Shown in pieces: positions 33,365-43,000 of a stretch of DNA of 64,000 nucleotides. The stretch covers positions 434,001-498,000 of the forward strand of contig NZ_SRXO01000001.1 in NCBI RefSeq assembly GCF_008360935.1. The letters run 5' to 3'. Made by a program: the position numbers and the translations under genes. The stretch's first letter is position 1. Each line of letters begins with the position of its first letter. Below the pieces are notes generated by a model. It was not told the DNA's origin. It made no database searches and saw only the letters and a program-made list of their open reading frames with translations. This DNA comes from Siccirubricoccus phaeus (GTDB lineage: Bacteria; Pseudomonadota; Alphaproteobacteria; Acetobacterales; Acetobacteraceae).

Positions 33365-35876
33365 GCGCGCGCCTCATGCTGCCATCGGGACGATCCGCCT
33401 CCTGCGCGGCCGGCCTTTCCTGGGCCGGTCTTTCCTGGACCGGGCGCCAGGGCAGGGTGAGCACCGCGCGGGCCCCGCCGGGAGAGTTCGCGTTCCCCCC
33501 TGGCCCGCCCGGCCGGTCCTCCAGCCCCAGCCTGCCGCCATGGTCCTCCATGATCTTCTTCACGATGGCAAGACCGAGGCCGGTTCCTTTCGCTTTGTGA
33601 GTCACATAGGGCTCAGTCAGACTGTCGCGCTCATCGCCCTGGGGCAGGCCGATCCCGTCATCCTCCACCGCGATCGTCACCCCCTCCTCCTCCGGCTCGA
33701 TGCGCACGGTGATGTGTCCGCGCAACTCGCCGGGGCGCGGCGGCCCGGACTCCGACTCGGGCGCGGCGCGCATGGCGATGGCGTCCGCTGCATTCTGCAA
33801 CAGGTTCACCAGCGCCTGGTTCATCAGGCGGCGATCGCAGGGCACCACGGGGGCGGCCTCGGGCTGCTCCAGCCGGTACTCGATCTCGGGATGCGCGTCG
33901 CGCTGCAGCACCAGCGCATCGCGCGCCACCTGGGACAGGTCCTCCGGCTTGATCACCGGCTGGGGCATGCGGGCGAAGGCGGAGAACTCATCCACCATGC
34001 GGCCGATATCGCCCACCTGGCGCACGATGGTCTCGGTGCAGGCGACGAAGGTCTCGGGATCGGTGGTGATCTGCTTCAGGTAGCGGCGCTTCAGCCGCTC
34101 CGCGGAAAGCTGGATGGGGGTCAGCGGATTCTTGATCTCATGCGCGATGCGCCGCGCCACATCCGCCCAGGCGGCCTTGCGCTGGGCGGAGAGCAGCTCG
34201 GTGATGTCGTCGAAGGTCAGCACATAGCCGGTGATTTCCTCGCCGCTCGCCGGGCGTTCCACGGCCAGCCGCGCCAGCAGGGTGCGGCGGTGGGAGGAGG
34301 GGCCGATGCGGATCTCCGCATCGCGCGGCTTCTCCGGGCCCACCCCCGGCCCGGTGCCCGCCCCCTCCCCCGGCCCTTCCGCCGCCAGCGTCGCCAGCAG
34401 CGGGGCGAATTCCGGCACCACCTCGGCAAGCTTCAGCCCGATGGCGGCATCGAGATCACGGCCCAGCAATTCGCTCGCGCGGCGATTCGGCAGGTTGATC
34501 CGGCCATCCCGCTCCAGCCCCACCACCCCGGCGGAAACGCCCGCCAGCACCGTTTCGGTGAAGCGGCGGCGATCGTCGATCTGGCGATAGGCCTGCAGCA
34601 GTTCCGAACGCTGCGCCGCGAGCTGGTTGGTCATGCGGTTGAAGGCGCGGGCGAGGCTGGCGACCTCCTCATCCGCCGCCCCCTCCTCCACCCGCGTCGC
34701 CAGGTCGCCGGCGCGCACCCGCTCCGCCGCCACGATCAGCCGCCCGATGGGGCGGGCCAATTGATTGGCCAGCACGAGGCCGATCAGCACCGCCGCCAGC
34801 AGCACCAGCAGGGCGGCGATGGCGAAGATCATGACGAAGGTGATCTGCAACCCGGAGCGGTTGCGGTCCAGCTCGTTATATTCGAAGACCGCCGCCTCCA
34901 CCGAGCGCTGGTGCAGCAGCACGGTGGTGTCCAGCGGCCTGCCGATCAGCAGCATCCAGCCGCCGGAGCCGATGGGACCGATATCGAGGTTGATCACCGC
35001 CCGCACCCGGTCCTCCGCCGGGATCACCGCGACATCGCCGAGGCGGGCGGTGGCGATGGCGTCCTCCGGCGGCGGGTCCAGGGTGAAGCTGGTGGTGTAG
35101 CCGGCATGGGCGATGACCTGCAGCGTGGCGGGGTCGAAGACCACCGCCTCGGTCAGGTTGCGCAGCGCGGTATGCGTCGCCATCAGCCGGGCGAAGGCGA
35201 GGCCGTTATCCGGCAGCAGGACCCGGGCGCGGGAGAGGTCGGCGGCCATGGCCAGGGCATCGCCGCGGATGGTGTTGCGGTGCTCCTCCAGATAGCCGCG
35301 GCTGGCCTGCAGGCTGGCTTCGAGGGCGGTGCGCACCCGGTCGCTGAACCAGGTCTCGATGCCGAGGTTGAAGAACAGGGCGGCGAAGACCGCCACCAGC
35401 ATGGCCGGCACCACCGAGACCACGCCGAAGAGCAGCACCAGCCGCACATGCAGGCGGGAGCCGGCGGAGCCCCGGCGGCGATCCGCCCAGACCCGCACCA
35501 GCCGCCCGGCCAGGGAGCCGAGCAGCAGCAGGATGACGGCGAGGTTGACCAGCACCAGCCCGACCACGGTGCCGGGCTTGGTCGGGCCGAAGGGGCTGCC
35601 CTCCGACAGGACGGAGAAGGTGGCGATGCCGAGCAGCAGCGCCCCGACCGCGAGGCCCAGCGTCATGCCGCGGCCGAGCAGCAGATCGGCCATCCGCCGC
35701 ACCGGGCGGCGGCGTTCCGGGCGCGGCGGCGCCGGCTCGCCCGGCTGCGCCTCCGCCGGCACCTCCGCCGGCGGGCCCGCCTGCCTACCCGGCTGCACGC
35801 CCGCCTGCACGCCCTGGGGGGGCGCCCCGCCTTGGCGCTCGGCCGAAGCCGCGGCGCGGGCGGGGAAAAGGCGCAT
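33354..35876 (-). CDS. ntrY: Sensor histidine kinase NtrY
   Basis: Membrane sensor kinase of 840 aa. After a Pro/Gln/Ala-rich N-terminal tail of about 60 residues come two close membrane segments (about 68-110) and another (about 130-155), then a periplasmic sensing region. A further membrane segment (about 325-350) precedes HAMP. A PAS domain follows (VLAGVSAGVVGLERDGRINL), then the HisKA H-box (RRIAHEIKNPLTPIQLSAER) and the ATPase domain (NQALVNLLQNAADA, VEDDGIGLP, GTGLGLAIVKKIM). The C-terminus carries an unusual repetitive tail (VQERPAQERPAAQEADRP). Pairs with NtrX. Its start abuts the ntrC stop. Confidence 0.95.
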   Translation of the reverse strand: MRLFPARAAASAERQGGAPPQGVQAGVQPGRQAGPPAEVPAEAQPGEPAPPRPERRRPVRRMADLLLGRGMTLGLAVGALLLGIATFSVLSEGSPFGPTKPGTVVGLVLVNLAVILLLLGSLAGRLVRVWADRRRGSAGSRLHVRLVLLFGVVSVVPAMLVAVFAALFFNLGIETWFSDRVRTALEASLQASRGYLEEHRNTIRGDALAMAADLSRARVLLPDNGLAFARLMATHTALRNLTEAVVFDPATLQVIAHAGYTTSFTLDPPPEDAIATARLGDVAVIPAEDRVRAVINLDIGPIGSGGWMLLIGRPLDTTVLLHQRSVEAAVFEYNELDRNRSGLQITFVMIFAIAALLVLLAAVLIGLVLANQLARPIGRLIVAAERVRAGDLATRVEEGAADEEVASLARAFNRMTNQLAAQRSELLQAYRQIDDRRRFTETVLAGVSAGVVGLERDGRINLPNRRASELLGRDLDAAIGLKLAEVVPEFAPLLATLAAEGPGEGAGTGPGVGPEKPRDAEIRIGPSSHRRTLLARLAVERPASGEEITGYVLTFDDITELLSAQRKAAWADVARRIAHEIKNPLTPIQLSAERLKRRYLKQITTDPETFVACTETIVRQVGDIGRMVDEFSAFARMPQPVIKPEDLSQVARDALVLQRDAHPEIEYRLEQPEAAPVVPCDRRLMNQALVNLLQNAADAIAMRAAPESESGPPRPGELRGHITVRIEPEEEGVTIAVEDDGIGLPQGDERDSLTEPYVTHKAKGTGLGLAIVKKIMEDHGGRLGLEDRPGGPGGNANSPGGARAVLTLPWRPVQERPAQERPAAQEADRPDGSMRRAHGA

Positions 35877-37315
35877 CAGCCCAGCCCGCGCACCACGGGC
35901 AGGTCGAGCTCCCGGATCTTCTTCCGCAGGGTGTTGCGGTTGAGGCCGAGCATCGCCGCCGCCTTGATCTGGTTGCCGCGCGTCGCGCCGAGGACGAGGC
36001 GCAGCAGCGGCCGCTCCACCTCCGCCAGCACCCGGTCATAGAGGTCGCGCACCGGCAGCCCGTCCTTGTGCGCCGCGACGAAGGCCTTCAGGTGGCGCTC
36101 CACCGCCTGTTCCAGCGTCTCCGGCCCACGGGCGCCGGAGTCCGCCGGCGGCTCGGCCTCGGAGAGCTCGGTGCTGACGGCGTCGGCGTCGATCGTCTCC
36201 TGCGCGTAGAGGGCGGCGAGCCGGCGCATGAGGTTTTCCAGCTCCCGCGCATTGCCCGGCCAGGCATGCTGCTTGAGGCGCTCCAGCGCCTCCGGGCTGA
36301 GCTGCTTGGCAGGCAGGCCGGCATTCCGGGCACGGTCGAGGAAATGGCGGGCGAGCAGCGGAATATCCTCCAGCCTTTCGCGCAGCGGCGGCAGGCGAAG
36401 GGGGACGACGTTCAGGCGGTAGAACAGATCCTCCCGGAACAACCCCTGCCGGATGGATTGCCGCAGGTCGCGATGGGTGGCGGCGACGATCCGGACATTG
36501 GCCTTGATGGGGGTGCGGCCGCCGACGGTGGTGAACTCGCCCTCCTGCAGCACGCGCAGCAGCCGGGTCTGCGCCTCGGGCGGCATGTCGCCGATCTCGT
36601 CGAGGAAGAGGGTGCCGCCCGCCGCCTGCTCGAACCGGCCGACGCCGCGGTTCAGCGCGCCGGTGAAGGCGCCGCGCTCATGGCCGAACAGCTCGCTCTC
36701 GATCAGCTCGCGCGGGATGGCGGCCATGTTGATGGCGATGAAGGGGCCGCCGCGGCGGCGGCCGTAATCGTGCAGGGCGCGGGCGACCAGCTCCTTCCCG
36801 GTGCCCGACTCGCCGGTGATCATCACCGTCAGGTCGGTGGTCGTGAGCCGGGCGACGGTGCGGTAGATCTCCTGCATCGCCGGGCTGCGGCCGACCAGCG
36901 GCAGCCGTTCGCCCGCCTCCTCCTCCTCCGCCTCGGCCGGCGCCTGGGGGGTGGCGAGCGCCCGCTCCACCACCGCCATCAGCTCCTTCAGGTCGAAGGG
37001 TTTTGGGAGATATTCGAAGGCGCCCCGCTGCGCCGCCTTCAGCGCCGTCATGAAGGTGGACTGCGCGGACATCACCACCACGCGAAGATCGGGCCGCACC
37101 CGCTTGATTCGCGGGACAAGATCGAGCCCGTTCTCATCCGGCATCACCACATCGGTGATGACGAGGTCCCCTTCCCCATCCTCCACCCAGCGCCAGAGGG
37201 TGGAGGCGGAGGAGGTGGCGCGCACCTGGTAGCCATTGCGGCCCAGCGCCTGGCTGAGCACGGTGCGGATCGCCCGGTCGTCATCGGCGATCAGGATGGT
37301 ACGGTTGTCGGTCAT
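35876..37315 (-). CDS. ntrC: Nitrogen-regulation response regulator NtrC
   Basis: Sigma-54-dependent activator, 479 aa. Receiver domain with phosphoacceptor Asp55 ([15 protein letters not shown]). AAA+ domain with Walker [15 protein letters not shown], an intact GAFTGA loop ([20 protein letters not shown]) and Walker [13 protein letters not shown]. The Fis-type C-terminal DNA-binding helix-turn-helix is [20 protein letters not shown]. Start ATG at 37315 shares its first base with the ntrB stop (TGATG). With NtrB it controls nitrogen assimilation genes; the downstream ntrY start overlaps its stop, so ntrBCYX form one unit. Confidence 0.96.
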   Translation of the reverse strand: MTDNRTILIADDDRAIRTVLSQALGRNGYQVRATSSASTLWRWVEDGEGDLVITDVVMPDENGLDLVPRIKRVRPDLRVVVMSAQSTFMTALKAAQRGAFEYLPKPFDLKELMAVVERALATPQAPAEAEEEEAGERLPLVGRSPAMQEIYRTVARLTTTDLTVMITGESGTGKELVARALHDYGRRRGGPFIAINMAAIPRELIESELFGHERGAFTGALNRGVGRFEQAAGGTLFLDEIGDMPPEAQTRLLRVLQEGEFTTVGGRTPIKANVRIVAATHRDLRQSIRQGLFREDLFYRLNVVPLRLPPLRERLEDIPLLARHFLDRARNAGLPAKQLSPEALERLKQHAWPGNARELENLMRRLAALYAQETIDADAVSTELSEAEPPADSGARGPETLEQAVERHLKAFVAAHKDGLPVRDLYDRVLAEVERPLLRLVLGATRGNQIKAAAMLGLNRNTLRKKIRELDLPVVRGLG

Positions 37316-38502
37316 CAGCGGTCCCTGAGGCGCGGCAGCCCCGAATTGCCCGTGGTGGCGGATGCGTCGCGCATCCCGGGCGGCGGCATGGCCAAGGAAA
37401 GGCGGAACACCGTCCGGCCGGGACGGCTGTCGCATTCGATCAACCCGCCCTGGTCGGCGACGAGCTTCGCCACCAGGGCGAGGCCGAGCCCCTGCCCGCC
37501 GCGCTTCGTGGTGACGAAGGGCTCGAACAGCGTGGCGCGGACGGCTTCCGGGATGCCCGGGCCATTGTCCCGCACGCTGACCTGCAGCGGCAGGTGGACG
37601 CGGTCCCGGCTGCCCGGCACGGCGATGCGGACGCCATGGTGATAAGCGGTGGAGAGCACGATCTCGCCGCCAACCGGATCAACGGCTTCGGCGGCGTTCT
37701 TCACCAGATTTAGCAGGATCTGCACGAGCTGGTCGCGGTTGCCCCAGACCAAAGGCAAGGAGGGGTCGTACTCCTCCACCATCCGCAGATGCGCGGCGAA
37801 GCCGGTCTGGGCCACGCGCTTCACATGGTCCAGCACCTGGTGGATGTTCACCGGCGCCAGATCCACCGGCCGGTCGGAGAACATGTCCATCCGGTCCACC
37901 AGATGGCGGATGCGGTCGGCCTCATCCTGGATGAGCTGGCACAGCTCGCGATCCGCCGCCTCCGCCCCCTGTTCCAGCAATTGCGCTGCGCCGCGAATGC
38001 CGGAGAGCGGGTTCTTCACCTCATGCGCCAGCATTTCCGCCATGGCGGAGGCGCCGCGCGCCGCGCCCATGAAGTTGAGCTGGCGGTTCATCATCTGCGC
38101 CGTCGAGCCGTCCTGCAGCGTCAATACCACCCCGCCCGGCATTTCCGGCAGCGGCCCGCCATGGGCGGCGACGCCGCGGCGGTGCAGGCGGGGGCTGTCC
38201 AGCGTCAAATCATGGTCGGAGACCGGCGCCTCATGCTGCCGCACCTGGGCGAGCAGGGCGAAGAGCCGGCTATCCTCCGGCAGCAGGTCCGAGAGCCGCA
38301 TGGCGGCGAGGGTGGCGAAGGAGAGCTGGAAGAACAGCTCCGCCGCCGGGTTGACGTAGCGGAAGCGGTTCTCCGCATCCAGCACCACCGCCGGCATGGG
38401 CAGGGCGGCCAGCAGGGTGGCGGCGTCCGGCAGGGGGATTTGCGGCGGGGCGGCGCTGCGGGTGGCGAGTGGCGGGGTCCGCGGCATGGCGGCCGTCCTC
38501 AC
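37315..38502 (-). CDS. ntrB: Nitrogen-regulation sensor kinase NtrB (GlnL)
   Basis: Soluble histidine kinase/phosphatase, 395 aa, which reads the PII signal and phosphorylates NtrC. PAS domain at about residues 30-140 ([20 protein letters not shown]). The H-box is [20 protein letters not shown], followed by the ATPase N-box ([14 protein letters not shown]), [10 protein letters not shown] and the [15 protein letters not shown]2 box. GTG at 38502 overlaps the dusB stop; ATG at 38487 is an alternative that removes five residues. No membrane segment, as expected. The dusB-ntrBC order matches nifR3-ntrBC in other alphaproteobacteria. Confidence 0.95.
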   Translation of the reverse strand: MRTAAMPRTPPLATRSAAPPQIPLPDAATLLAALPMPAVVLDAENRFRYVNPAAELFFQLSFATLAAMRLSDLLPEDSRLFALLAQVRQHEAPVSDHDLTLDSPRLHRRGVAAHGGPLPEMPGGVVLTLQDGSTAQMMNRQLNFMGAARGASAMAEMLAHEVKNPLSGIRGAAQLLEQGAEAADRELCQLIQDEADRIRHLVDRMDMFSDRPVDLAPVNIHQVLDHVKRVAQTGFAAHLRMVEEYDPSLPLVWGNRDQLVQILLNLVKNAAEAVDPVGGEIVLSTAYHHGVRIAVPGSRDRVHLPLQVSVRDNGPGIPEAVRATLFEPFVTTKRGGQGLGLALVAKLVADQGGLIECDSRPGRTVFRLSLAMPPPGMRDASATTGNSGLPRLRDR

Positions 38503-39638
38503 GCCGCCATCCGCTCCGCGGCCTCCCCGGCGGCCTGGGCTTTCGTCTGGAAAGCGGCACGGGCGGCTTCCAGCCCCTGGTCCAGCAGCGGCTGGTAATA
38601 GGCGTGGATCAGCGATTCCACTTCAGCTTCGGCATCCACCTGGTTGATCCGGCTGCGGAACTCGGCAGAGCCGGGCAGCCCCTTCGAGTACCAGGCGAGG
38701 TGCTTGCGGGCGAGGCGCACGCCGGTCTGGCTGCCATGATGGCTGAGCATGTCCCGGTAATGCTCGAGAAGAATGGCCAATTGTTCGGCCAGGCTCGGCT
38801 CCGCTTGCATCTCGCCCGTGGCCAGGTATTCGGCGACCATGCGGGGGAACCAGGGGCGGCCATAGCAGCCACGGCCGATCATCACCCCATCCGCGCCGGA
38901 CTGCCGCAGCGCCTCCGCCGCATGCTCGGGCGAGAGGATGTCGCCATTCACCAGAACAGGGAGTTGTACCGCTTCCTTTACTTGTCGCACGAAGGCCCAA
39001 TCCGCCGTGCCGGTATAGAGCTGCTGGCGCGTGCGACCATGGATGGTGACGAGGCGGATGCCGCATTCCTGCGCGATGCGGGCGAGGCGCGGGGCGTTCA
39101 GCGAGTTGTGGTCCCAGCCCATGCGCATCTTCAGCGTCACCGGGACGGCGACCGCCTTCACCGTCGCCTCCAGGATGGCGGCAGCCTTCACCTCATCCCG
39201 CATCAGCGCGCTGCCGGCCTGCTGGCCGACCGCCACCTTCTTCACCGGGCAGCCGAAATTGATGTCGATGATGGCGGCGCCGCGATCGGCGGCGAGCTTC
39301 GCCGCCTCGGCCATCACGGCCGGCTCGCAGCCGGCAAGCTGCACGGCGGAGGGGGCGCCGAACCCGTCCACCTCGGCCATCTTCAGGGTCTGCCGATTCT
39401 CCCGCACCATGGCCTGGCTGGCGATCATCTCGCTGACGACCATGCCGGTGCCCTGGGCGCGGGCCAGGCGGCGGAAGGGCAGATCCGTCACGCCCGACAT
39501 CGGTGCCAGGTAGACCGGCGTTTCGATGCGCACCGCGCCGAGCTGGATCGGCTGCAATCCGGGCTTCGGCGTAAGCGTCGCCTGCGGGGATGTGGCCGGC
39601 GGGGCTGTGGCATGAGGGGCGGGCAGGGTCATGCTCAT
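38499..39638 (-). CDS. dusB: tRNA-dihydrouridine synthase (DusB/NifR3)
   Basis: FMN enzyme that reduces uridines in tRNA, 379 aa. Family signature [19 protein letters not shown], the [11 protein letters not shown] catalytic region (active-site Cys), [10 protein letters not shown], the [11 protein letters not shown] segment and [11 protein letters not shown] with the phosphate-binding GRGCYGRPW. An N-terminal extension of about 30 residues rich in Ala/Pro precedes the barrel; a second ATG 6 bases in is possible. First gene of the dusB-ntrBCYX unit; the 237-bp spacer to ispDF must hold divergent promoters. Confidence 0.94.
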   Translation of the reverse strand: MSMTLPAPHATAPPATSPQATLTPKPGLQPIQLGAVRIETPVYLAPMSGVTDLPFRRLARAQGTGMVVSEMIASQAMVRENRQTLKMAEVDGFGAPSAVQLAGCEPAVMAEAAKLAADRGAAIIDINFGCPVKKVAVGQQAGSALMRDEVKAAAILEATVKAVAVPVTLKMRMGWDHNSLNAPRLARIAQECGIRLVTIHGRTRQQLYTGTADWAFVRQVKEAVQLPVLVNGDILSPEHAAEALRQSGADGVMIGRGCYGRPWFPRMVAEYLATGEMQAEPSLAEQLAILLEHYRDMLSHHGSQTGVRLARKHLAWYSKGLPGSAEFRSRINQVDAEAEVESLIHAYYQPLLDQGLEAARAAFQTKAQAAGEAAERMAA

Positions 39639-39875
39639 GATTTGGGCAAAATAGGCGAGATCGCGTCCTTCGGCAACGCACCATGGCCCGGCGCCGCCCG
39701 GGCTGGTGAAATTTTTGTCGTCGCGTCGCGGAAAGGGGACGGTTCAGGCCCTTGGCAGCTTCGGCGGACTGGTCCCGGCCGGCGCGGCGGCGCCGGGCTG
39801 CCTGCGGTGCCGGCAGGGGAATGGCCGCCGGTCGGGTGCCTTCGCGCCCTGGCCGGGGCGCTCTATACCGCCGGC

Positions 39876-41030
39876 ATGACCGTCATCGCCCTTCTCATGG
39901 CCGCCGGCAGCGGCCAGCGCTTCGGCGCGGCGCAGCCGAAGCAATACCTGCCCCTGCTGGGCCGCGCCGTGCTGCGGCATGCGGCGGAGGCGCTGCTGGC
40001 CGGGGGCGGCGTGGCGGCGATCCAGCCGGTCTGCGCCGCGGGCGAGGAAGCCCGGGTGGCAGCGCTGCTGGAAGGGCTGCCGGCGCTGCCGCCCGTGGTC
40101 GGCGGCGCGACGCGGCAAGCGAGCGTCCGGGCGGGGCTGGAAGCCCTGGCGCGGCGCGACGAGCCGCCCGCGGCGGTGCTGGTGCATGACGCCGCGCGGC
40201 CGGTGGTGCCGGCCGGCACCATCCCTGCCCTGCTGGCGGCGCTGGCAACCCACCCCGGCGCCATCCCCGCCCAGCCGGTGGCGGATACGCTGAAGCGGGC
40301 CGAGGGTGGCGTCATCGGCGGCACCGTGCCGCGCGCCGGGCTGTACCGGGCGCAGACGCCGCAGGCCTTCCGCTTCCCCGCGCTGCTGGCGGCGCATCGC
40401 AGCACCACCGCGGAGGCAACGGACGACGCCCAGCTTCTGGAACTGGCCGGCGCCGAGGTGGCGCTGGTGCCGGGCGCCGAGACCAATGTGAAGATCACCT
40501 TCCCGGAGGACCTCGCCCGGGTGGAGGCCCTGCTGATGACCCGCCTGATCCCTCGAATCGGCACCGGCTTCGACGTCCACCGCACCGAGCCGGGCCGCCG
40601 CATGGTGCTGTGCGGGGTGGAAGTGCCCTGCGAATTCGGCCTGGAGGGGCATTCCGACGCCGATGTCGGCATCCACGCGCTGTGCGACGCCATCTACGGC
40701 GCGCTGGCGGAGGGGGATATCGGCCGCTGGTTCCCGCCCTCCGAGATGCGGTGGAAGGATGCGGACAGCGCGCTCTTCCTCCGCCACGCCGCCGGGCGCA
40801 TCGCGGCGCGCGGGGGGGTGCTGGCGAATGCCGATGTAACGCTGCTCTGCGAGCGGCCGCGCATCGGCCCGCACCGGGAGGCGATGCAGGCGCGGCTGGC
40901 GGAGCTGCTGGGGGTGGCGCCCGGCCTCATCGGGGTGAAGGCGACAACCACCGAACGCCTGGGCTTCACCGGGCGCGGCGAGGGCATCGCAGCGCAGGCG
41001 GCGGCCATGGTGCTGCTGCCGATGGGCTGA
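39876..41030 (+). CDS. ispDF: Bifunctional IspD/IspF (MEP isoprenoid pathway)
   Basis: Fused enzyme of 384 aa, catalysing CDP-ME formation (IspD part, about 1-222) and cyclisation to MEcPP (IspF part, about 228-384). IspD motifs: ALLMAAGSGQRFGAAQPKQY, VLVHDAARPVV and the NVKITFPEDL end. IspF motifs: GTGFDVHR, LEGHSDADVGIHALCDAI (zinc His ligands) and KATTTERLGFTGRGEGIA. The fusion without the middle enzyme IspE is typical of alphaproteobacteria. ATG at 39876 gives the standard N-terminus. It is divergent from dusB. Confidence 0.96.
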   Translation: MTVIALLMAAGSGQRFGAAQPKQYLPLLGRAVLRHAAEALLAGGGVAAIQPVCAAGEEARVAALLEGLPALPPVVGGATRQASVRAGLEALARRDEPPAAVLVHDAARPVVPAGTIPALLAALATHPGAIPAQPVADTLKRAEGGVIGGTVPRAGLYRAQTPQAFRFPALLAAHRSTTAEATDDAQLLELAGAEVALVPGAETNVKITFPEDLARVEALLMTRLIPRIGTGFDVHRTEPGRRMVLCGVEVPCEFGLEGHSDADVGIHALCDAIYGALAEGDIGRWFPPSEMRWKDADSALFLRHAAGRIAARGGVLANADVTLLCERPRIGPHREAMQARLAELLGVAPGLIGVKATTTERLGFTGRGEGIAAQAAAMVLLPMG

Positions 41031-41246
41031 ACAGGAGAGAGCGGGGACTCCGCCCGATACGCGCGAAGGTGGGAATGGGGGCTCCGCCCCCATGCCCCCG
41101 GCAGAGGGCGCCGCCCTCTGCACTCCCGCCGGGGGGAAGAGCTTCCCCCCGGACCCCGCCATAAGTTTGCCGGTTGAACCCACGGGGGCAAAACTCCCGC
41201 CGGGGCCCGTTCCCCGGCCCCCGGTCCGGGGCTTGGACTTGGCGGT
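41031..41246. repeat. GC-rich mosaic hairpin repeat
   Basis: Holds ATGGGGGC-TCC-GCCCCCAT (41075-41093), GCAGAGGGC/GCCCTCTGC arms, a GGGGGGAAG...CTTCCCCCC pair and CCGGGGCC/GGCCCCCGG blocks. It lies between convergent ispDF and cbpM. Modules are shared with the spacers at 7893, 17712 and 48793. Confidence 0.6.
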
Positions 41247-41576
41247 TCAGCCGCCCCCGCCCCGCGCCGCCGCCAGCACCGCCTGGCGCACCGCCTCCGG
41301 CTGCCGGTCCAGGGCGGCGAGCAGCGCCTTCACCGTGCGGCGGGCGTCGTAAAGCTGGTCGAGCAGGGAGAGGACCAGCGGCATCACCTCCTCCTCCAGC
41401 TCCAGGGTGATGCGCAGCTCGGCCAGCAGGCGGCAGCGGGCGACATCCATCTCGGTGAAGGCCCAGCCGCCGCCGGGCGCCGCCTCCGCCAGCAGCCAGC
41501 GCCGCTCGACCCACAGCGTGACCTCGGCCGGCGGCACCCCCGGCACCTGGCGGAGCAGGTCGTCCAGCGTGATCAT
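41247..41576 (-). CDS. cbpM: Chaperone modulator CbpM-like protein
   Basis: A 109-aa MerR-like helix-turn-helix protein (LDDLLRQVPGVPPAEVTLWV, then ERRWLLAEA) with a helical C-terminal half ending in VLSLLDQLYDARRTVKALL. CbpM binds the J domain of CbpA and limits its co-chaperone activity in E. coli. Its start overlaps the stop of the DnaJ-type gene (ATGA), which is the usual cbpA-cbpM arrangement and the main support for the name. Confidence 0.8.
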   Translation of the reverse strand: MITLDDLLRQVPGVPPAEVTLWVERRWLLAEAAPGGGWAFTEMDVARCRLLAELRITLELEEEVMPLVLSLLDQLYDARRTVKALLAALDRQPEAVRQAVLAAARGGGG

Positions 41577-42508
41577 GGCGCGCGCATCCCGGCCCGGGGG
41601 TCGCCCCGGTCTTCCGGCGTCCAGTTGCGGAGGAATTCCTCCAGCGCCGGCTCCGGCCCGGCCGGCAGCACGACGTGCAGCACCGCGATCTGGTGGCCGC
41701 CGCCGATGCCGCGGCCGCGCAGGCGAAGGCGGGTGCCCTCGCCGGAATGCGGCGGGATGGTCATGGTCACCGGCCCCTCGATCGTCGGCACCTCCACCCG
41801 GGCGCCCAGCACCGCCTCCTTCAGCGTCACCGGCAGGTCGAGCAGGATGTCCTGGCCCTCGCGGCGGAAGAAGGGGTGCGGCTCGATTTCGAGGATGGCC
41901 AGGGCGTCGCCCGGGGGTGCGCCCTCGCCGCGGCCGGGCATGCCCTGGCCGGGCAGGCGCAGCACCGTGCCCTCCTCCGCCCCCTTCGGGATGGTGACGG
42001 AAAGCCGCCGGCCATCCGGCAGGGTCACCTGGCGCACCGCGCCGCGCACCGCATCCAGGAAGGACACGCGGAGGGAAAGCTGCAGATCGGCGCCGCGCCG
42101 CGGGCCGCCGCGGCGGGCGGCACCGCCGAAGGCGCGGGCCAGCAGCTCCTCAAAATCCTCCGGGTCCAGCTCGGCGGGATCCGCATCCTCCATGCCGAAG
42201 CCGCGGGAGCGGTAGCGGGCGCCCTGCGGCCGCTCCGCCCAATCCCGCCAGCCGCCGGCGCCCGCGCCGCCGGGCGGGGCGTGCTCGGCGCCGGAGGCGT
42301 CGATCTCGCCGCGATCGTAGCGGGCGCGCTGCTCCTCGTCGGAGAGCAGGGCATAGGCGGCGCTGACGGATTTGAAGCGGGCTTCCGCCTCCGGCTTGTC
42401 CGGGTTGGCGTCCGGGTGCCATTGCTTGGCCAGGCGGCGATAGGCCTTGCGGATCTCCGCCGCGGTGGCGGTTTTCGGCACGCCGAGGACGGCATAGGGA
42501 TCCTCCAT
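41573..42508 (-). CDS. cbpA: DnaJ-type co-chaperone (CbpA-like)
   Basis: Co-chaperone of Hsp70, 311 aa. J domain at residues 3-67 with HPD in LAKQWHPDANPDKPE. A Gly-rich linker (about 75-105) follows, then the C-terminal substrate-binding beta domains (LQLSLRVSFLDAVRGAVRQV; LILDLPVTLKEAVLGA-like segment; TIPPHSGEGTRLRLRGRG). There is no zinc-finger domain, which separates CbpA from DnaJ. It is followed by the overlapping cbpM gene. An acidic insert (MEDADPAELDPEDFEELLAR) lies before the first beta domain. Confidence 0.88.
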   Translation of the reverse strand: MEDPYAVLGVPKTATAAEIRKAYRRLAKQWHPDANPDKPEAEARFKSVSAAYALLSDEEQRARYDRGEIDASGAEHAPPGGAGAGGWRDWAERPQGARYRSRGFGMEDADPAELDPEDFEELLARAFGGAARRGGPRRGADLQLSLRVSFLDAVRGAVRQVTLPDGRRLSVTIPKGAEEGTVLRLPGQGMPGRGEGAPPGDALAILEIEPHPFFRREGQDILLDLPVTLKEAVLGARVEVPTIEGPVTMTIPPHSGEGTRLRLRGRGIGGGHQIAVLHVVLPAGPEPALEEFLRNWTPEDRGDPRAGMRAP

Positions 42509-42606
42509 GCCGGCGATCTCTCCCCTCGATCCGGCGGCAGGCTATCGCCCCGGCCCGGCGGCAACAAGCGGCACGGCCAGGGCAGCCCCCCAGGGGGCAG
42601 GATGCC

Positions 42607-42927
42607 TCAGCCGGTCTGCGCGGCGACCCAATCCAGGAATTCGGCATCGCCCATGGCGGCCGGCAGCGCCAGGATGGCGGGCAGGTTGTAGCTGTGCAGG
42701 TCGCGGATGCGGGCGCGCAGCGCCTCGAAGCGCGCGCGGGTGGTCTTAGCGAGGAAGGCGGCTTCCGGGCTTTCCTCGATTTCGCCGTCCCAGCGGTAGA
42801 TGGCCATGTGCCCCGGCAGGATGTTCACGCAGGCCGCGAGCCGCTCCTCCACGAGGACGCGGCCGATCCGCTTGGCTTCGTCCTGGTTGGCGGCGGTCAC
42901 GTAGACCAGGACGACGTCCGTTGCCAT
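42607..42927 (-). CDS. cutA: CutA-family divalent-cation tolerance protein
   Basis: Trimeric ferredoxin-like protein, 106 aa, the normal length. Family motifs: VLVYVTAANQDEAKRIGRVL, LAACVNILPGHMAIYRWDG and the SYNLPAILALP segment near the end. ATG at 42927 has AGGAG 8 bases upstream. The physiological role of CutA is still debated (metal tolerance or signalling). Appears monocistronic between the co-chaperone and thiolase genes. Confidence 0.93.
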   Translation of the reverse strand: MATDVVLVYVTAANQDEAKRIGRVLVEERLAACVNILPGHMAIYRWDGEIEESPEAAFLAKTTRARFEALRARIRDLHSYNLPAILALPAAMGDAEFLDWVAAQTG

Positions 42928-42975
42928 TGGCAGACTCCTGGTTTCCAAAGGCCTTTCGGCCTTTGGCGGGAGGGT

Positions 42976-43000
42976 CCAGGGAGGGCAGAGCCCTCCCTGG
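42976..43000 (-). terminator. Terminator hairpin of the thiolase gene
   Basis: Perfect 11-bp arms CCAGGGAGGGC/GCCCTCCCTGG with an AGA loop, beginning directly after the TAA stop of the minus-strand thiolase gene. The GGAGGGC-AGA-GCCCTCC core is the same as at 14463. A second module, CCAAAGGCCTTTCGGCCTTTGG, follows before cutA. Confidence 0.6.
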
